Below the pieces are notes generated by a model. It made no database searches and was not told the origin of the DNA. It saw nothing but the letters and a program-made list of their open reading frames with translations. 8,405 bases of DNA from CAYFJO01 sp964343305 (GTDB taxonomy: Bacteria > Planctomycetota > Planctomycetia > Pirellulales > Pirellulaceae): contig CAYFJO010000457.1 in assembly GCA_964343305.1 (NCBI GenBank), forward strand, positions 1 through 8,405, in the 5' to 3' direction. Below, piece after piece: positions 4,988 through 8,405 of the stretch (position 1 is the stretch's first letter; each line of letters starts with the position of its first letter). The position numbers and the translations under genes are program-made.

Positions 4988-7762
4988 TCACGGTTCCACC
5001 CGGACGTCCAGGTTGTCGAACCAACTGGGCATTCCGCCGCCGTTCAGGACGCCGACCAGCGTGCCGTTCTCGTTTGAATTAAGCTGTGCCTCGCGCACGA
5101 CTTTCCCGTCCAGAAAATACTTGACTTTGTCGCCACGGCAGGACACTCGGAGTGTGAATCCTCGCTTCAGCGTCTGAATCACTCGCGATACCTCGGCAAC
5201 GCGCTGGCCGGATTCCAGGCGGTCCCAACGGAGTCGGATGGTGTCTCGTTCAGCGGAAAGCAGGAAGCGGCTGGCGTTGGCTATGTCGAGACCACGATAT
5301 GCGATCCCTGCTGATGCGTTCTTGAGACTCTGCTCCAGGAACACGTCGCATGAGATGTCCACATCCGGCTGGCCGGCATCTACGAGCAGATACCGCGTCG
5401 TGTCCACTTCCCGGACGCGGGCCTTACCGCCGGAGATGATCCAGGTTCCGCTTGGTTGGTACTTTTGTCCCGTCTCGTCCAGGTCCAGTGGACCGTCCGG
5501 TCGATGGAAGGTGTCGTGTACAAGAACCGGTCGGCAGTCGACCGGAAGCGGACTGCCACGGCGCTTGTCGGCAAACAGCACGTTGAAGAGATGCTGTTGC
5601 AGCTCGCTAAATGGAATGGGGGCTTGGGGCCGAAACTGCTGGCCGAAAGTGTTCGTCAGAAACCGGCGGTTTTGCCATGTCGTCAACAAGGCCGCCAGTC
5701 CGGGAAACTTCAAGTCACCGACATCCTTGAAGAACGGTACGGCATGGAACGCCGGTTCGATGCCCGCGGCCTCGCTGATGGCAAAGACGCAGGCCTGTCG
5801 CGTTGCCACTCGTTTCGGCTCGCTGCCAAGCAAGTCGAGCGCCCGCTGAAGTCGGGCCTCGGGAATTGGATCGGCTGCGTACTCCTGGAACAGCCGCCGC
5901 AAATACTGCTTCACTTCCGCGACGCTGACACGAGTTTCCTGTTGAAAGATGCCGTTGTCATTACGCAACGGCACACCGCGACAACCCAGCATCTGGTCGA
6001 TGACGTGACGCCCCGTTCCTGCCAGCGAGTCTTCAAAGTAGACCAACGACTGACCATGCAGATCGAGCAGAGTGAGCTGTACCTTCTCGGTATCCACCTT
6101 GTGAACCGGAACTCCGTCGCGTAACGCATGCCACGCGGCGGTCGCGCAGGCGTGACCCTGAACGATGCGACCGGTCTCCATTCTAGGAAAGGCAGCGTAT
6201 GCCTGATGCGTGTAGGCTCCTGCCGCGGCAACCAGCAACCCAGTCGCCTCGCTGGGCCGGGGAACAAGAACGTCGAAAGGAATGCACGCAGCGCCGAACT
6301 TGGGATAACCGCCCAGACGAAGAAGCTGCATGCCTTCCGGGCCGCTGCCTGGCACGGTTTCGCGGTGGACTCCGTGAATGTCAACCACCATCGCGTTGAA
6401 GTAGATGCTGCGCGGGTGCCAGAAGCTCTTCTGGACGTATTCGTCCCGCCCCTGATCCTGCATCAGTTTGCCGCCGAAGACGAGGTCGTTCACCATCCGC
6501 CGACCTTCGCGCATGTAGATCAGCGAAGGCAACGGAGCGTCGCCCTCGTTGGTCGTCGTGCCGAATTCGCTCAGCCGGTACTTCGGCTCAAGCCCTTCGT
6601 GAAAATCGTGCCGGCAGAAGCCGAATTGCTTCTGTCCCAACTCGTGCTGCACGAAGTACAGTCCACGAATCGCCTGTGCCAGATGCTCTCGTTCGTTCGC
6701 CTCGCGGTCGGCGATTTTCATCGACTCCAGCACGTGCCGGCCATCGGGTAGCCGCCAGCCTTCGACAGTCGAGAGGTATTTGTCGCAGTTCCAGCGCCGA
6801 TGTTTGTTGCCCAATCGAACGCCGTAGATGTTCTTCCTGTTTGACCAGCTTCGTCGCAACCATTGGAATTCTGTCGGGTCGTAACCCTTTGGCGGTCGGG
6901 TCAGGACCCAGGGACTGCGGTCGTCGCCTTCTCCGTAGTCTTCCAGAGTGACGGTGCCATTCCATGCCATGGTTGCCGCTTTCGTGTCCGGCGCGCCGGT
7001 CGAAGCGTCGAGCAGTGGTCCGCCGGCCGAGATCATTCCGCCCAGATCGCGAGTCGGTGTGAAGATTCGCCCGGCATACGTTTCGAGGTTTCGCGTGGGG
7101 TCTTCAGAGGCGACGCGGCCTTCGCGACGAAGCGTCATCGTCACCCCGGCGAGAACCGCAACATCGCCTTCAATCTCGGCATCGATCGTAATTCTAGGAC
7201 GGACGACGATTTCCCGTTCCGCTTCTCGCCGGTTTCGGAATCGCAGCTCGATGACGCGTAGTGTCTTTGGGTCCTTCCTCACCAAGACCGGGTAGTAGCC
7301 GGCCACCACGGTCAGGCTCTTCTGGCGTTCGATCTCACGCCGCACGTAATCGAAGAAGACGTGAAACGGTGCGAAGTATCCTTCCCCACCATGCTTGTGG
7401 CGTGCTCCGACGTTGTAGCCGGTCGTGTAGCGCGCCACCACGTCCAACTCCATGGCCAGTCCACCGATCGACCGAATGGGCACGTCGCTGTCCGGGTTGA
7501 CTCCGTTGGTGGTCAGCCCACCCAGTTCACGCGGGCTACGCATGACGAGGAGTGTATCAACGCCAAGCCGGCCAGCGGTCAACGCCGCAGCCGTGCCTCC
7601 ACTCGACCCGCCAACAACCAACAGCTCCGGCTCGTAGACTTTCTGGTGAGCTTCATACGGATTCGTGCCGAACTCGTCCGATTCCGCCGCCCATGCCACA
7701 GCAACCGCGAGCCAGAACGTCATCACGACAATCCATGCAATCCGAAGCAACGTTTCCATCAT
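4988..7762 (-). CDS. Secreted FAD-dependent oxidoreductase (xanthan-lyase/FAD_oxidored type) with C-terminal lectin-like domain
   Basis: The protein has 924 residues from the chosen start. A signal peptide (METLLRIAWIVVMTFWLAVA, cleavage near AWA) is followed by a Rossmann FAD-binding motif, LLVVGGSSGGTAAALTAGR (GGSSGG at residues 51-56). Next come RELGGLTTNG (78-87), IDAEIEGDVAVLAGV and, later, RMETGRIVQGHACATAAWHA, all characteristic of the FAD_oxidored (PF12831) family. The last 180 or so residues (from about 741) form a beta-rich module, DTFHRPDGPLD to DNLDVRV, that resembles concanavalin-A-like/LamG domains and may bind the carbohydrate substrate. Members are often annotated as xanthan lyases, but redox or elimination chemistry on sugars is only inferred. 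Start choice is uncertain. ATG at 7762 gives a compact signal peptide with weak GAGAG five bases upstream; ATG at 7804 adds 14 residues; TTG at 7903 would overlap the previous gene. It lies 117 bases before the arylsulfatase gene. Confidence 0.9.
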   Translation of the reverse strand: MMETLLRIAWIVVMTFWLAVAVAWAAESDEFGTNPYEAHQKVYEPELLVVGGSSGGTAAALTAGRLGVDTLLVMRSPRELGGLTTNGVNPDSDVPIRSIGGLAMELDVVARYTTGYNVGARHKHGGEGYFAPFHVFFDYVRREIERQKSLTVVAGYYPVLVRKDPKTLRVIELRFRNRREAEREIVVRPRITIDAEIEGDVAVLAGVTMTLRREGRVASEDPTRNLETYAGRIFTPTRDLGGMISAGGPLLDASTGAPDTKAATMAWNGTVTLEDYGEGDDRSPWVLTRPPKGYDPTEFQWLRRSWSNRKNIYGVRLGNKHRRWNCDKYLSTVEGWRLPDGRHVLESMKIADREANEREHLAQAIRGLYFVQHELGQKQFGFCRHDFHEGLEPKYRLSEFGTTTNEGDAPLPSLIYMREGRRMVNDLVFGGKLMQDQGRDEYVQKSFWHPRSIYFNAMVVDIHGVHRETVPGSGPEGMQLLRLGGYPKFGAACIPFDVLVPRPSEATGLLVAAAGAYTHQAYAAFPRMETGRIVQGHACATAAWHALRDGVPVHKVDTEKVQLTLLDLHGQSLVYFEDSLAGTGRHVIDQMLGCRGVPLRNDNGIFQQETRVSVAEVKQYLRRLFQEYAADPIPEARLQRALDLLGSEPKRVATRQACVFAISEAAGIEPAFHAVPFFKDVGDLKFPGLAALLTTWQNRRFLTNTFGQQFRPQAPIPFSELQQHLFNVLFADKRRGSPLPVDCRPVLVHDTFHRPDGPLDLDETGQKYQPSGTWIISGGKARVREVDTTRYLLVDAGQPDVDISCDVFLEQSLKNASAGIAYRGLDIANASRFLLSAERDTIRLRWDRLESGQRVAEVSRVIQTLKRGFTLRVSCRGDKVKYFLDGKVVREAQLNSNENGTLVGVLNGGGMPSWFDNLDVRVEP

Positions 7763-7889
7763 GGGTGCTCTCGGGACTGTGCTGACGCTAATGGAGTGTT
7801 TCATGTCAGTGTCCACGGAACTGGCAAACACCAATTTGGTCGGCGATCTGTTTTCGTACGAACTCAGCCGACGAGACAAAAGGCCCCAC

Positions 7890-8405
7890 TCACGGCCGCT
7901 CAACCACCGGGGCGGTCTTCACTCGCGGACGGATGGGTAATCGATCGATGCCGGGAAACGTCGGGTCGTCCATGGCGCGAATCTCTTCCTCGCCCATGAA
8001 GGGGCAACAGGCGTCGACCCAGGCGATCAACCGGTGCAGGCTCTGCGGATCGACCTTCACGTCGTAGTGTTTGCCGCTGCCGGCCAACTCAATGAGCCGA
8101 CTGCTGTAGGAGAGGTACTTCATCGGCGGTAATGTCGTCAAAGCGCCCGGCTCGTTCTGCTGGTAGATGCTTTCGACAGGAATCGCTCCCGCGATGCCGT
8201 ATCCAGGCCGCCCGCCGCCGACCGGGTTTCCCCAACCCGCCGGACCCACTAGCGTCAGATACGGCTCTTTAAACACGTTGTGTCCGGGGCGCAAAGCGAG
8301 GTTCGGTTCCACGGAATTGGGCGCTTTGCCCTGGTGGCACTTGACGCAATAGCGGTCCAGCACCGGCTGGGCGAAACGCTCATAACTGATGCTTTCGGTG
8401 CCCCA
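7890..8405 (-). CDS. C-type cytochrome domain protein, HzsA-like, C-terminal part (5' end outside the window)
   Basis: The frame is open through the window edge, leaving 171 residues and a TGA at 7892-7890. Near the start of the visible part is YERFAQPVLDRYCVKCHQGK, a haem-c attachment motif CxxCH (Cys20, Cys23, His24 of the visible part; bases 8334-8348). A stretch lacking further haem motifs follows, then GSGKHYDVKVDP and LIAWVDACCPF. The HYDVK and I-x-WVD ending resembles the C-terminal region of hydrazine-synthase-alpha-subunit-like proteins, which are common in planctomycetes that do not perform anammox. Another planctomycete cytochrome domain, such as those fused to PSD1-type proteins, is the main alternative. 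A covalently bound haem implies export to the periplasm or cell surface, where it could accept electrons, conceivably from the flavoprotein encoded next. Haem-c protein is well supported; the HzsA-like label is moderate. Confidence 0.78.
   Translation of the reverse strand, partial: WGTESISYERFAQPVLDRYCVKCHQGKAPNSVEPNLALRPGHNVFKEPYLTLVGPAGWGNPVGGGRPGYGIAGAIPVESIYQQNEPGALTTLPPMKYLSYSSRLIELAGSGKHYDVKVDPQSLHRLIAWVDACCPFMGEEEIRAMDDPTFPGIDRLPIRPRVKTAPVVERP

Noticed and set aside
7763..7889. Possible promoter or terminator in the 127-base gap before the FAD oxidoreductase gene
   Set aside because: No clear -35/-10 pair or GC-rich hairpin with a T-run was visible; part of the gap may also be coding if the ATG at 7804 is used.
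7763..7903. Longer start (TTG at 7903) for the FAD oxidoreductase
   Set aside because: It would place 47 polar residues before the signal peptide and overlap the upstream gene by 14 bases, with no good ribosome site; the ATG at 7762 gives a normal signal peptide.

Overview
The window most probably comes from a planctomycete (Planctomycetota, Pirellulales-like). This is inferred from the gene content: two secreted sulfatases of different subfamilies, a neutral-ceramidase-fold protein, a large secreted FAD oxidoreductase with an added C-terminal lectin-like domain, and the haem-c tail of a protein resembling the hydrazine synthase alpha subunit. That mix is typical of planctomycete catabolic clusters. 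No rRNA or marker gene is present to confirm the taxon.

All six genes lie on the minus strand, so transcription runs from high to low coordinates. In that order they are: (1) 8405-7890, 3' end of a c-type cytochrome/HzsA-like protein, cut by the window edge; (2) 7762-4988, secreted FAD-dependent oxidoreductase with a C-terminal concanavalin-A-like domain; (3) 4870-3443, arylsulfatase-A-like sulfatase starting at GTG behind a GGAGG ribosome site; (4) 3384-1969, neutral/alkaline-ceramidase-like protein that keeps metal-site residues but lacks the usual catalytic serine; (5) 1972-398, heparan-N-sulfatase-like sulfatase with an unusual CSESR active-site motif; (6) 401-1, start of an unrecognised secreted protein, cut by the window edge. 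Genes 4/5 and 5/6 overlap by the four bases ATGA, which suggests translational coupling. The other gaps are 58 to about 127 bases, with no convincing terminator or promoter, so one operon is plausible.

The five genes whose start is visible all encode an N-terminal signal peptide, and the sixth carries a haem-c motif that needs a periplasmic location. The cluster therefore looks like an exported toolkit acting on a sulfated, probably polymeric, substrate: desulfation by two sulfatases, oxidation or lyase chemistry by the flavoprotein, a hydrolase-like ceramidase fold, and possible electron transfer by the cytochrome. The substrate cannot be read from the sequence.

The most striking non-genic structure is a 67-base inverted repeat (1880-1946; two perfect 28-base arms, 11-base loop), each arm itself a quasi-palindrome. 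It sits inside the open reading frame of gene 5, between its start codon and the hydrophobic core of its signal peptide. It looks like a REP/BIME-type mobile palindrome that became part of a coding sequence. There are no tRNA, rRNA, CRISPR or transposase genes, and no gene-free stretch longer than 300 bases.
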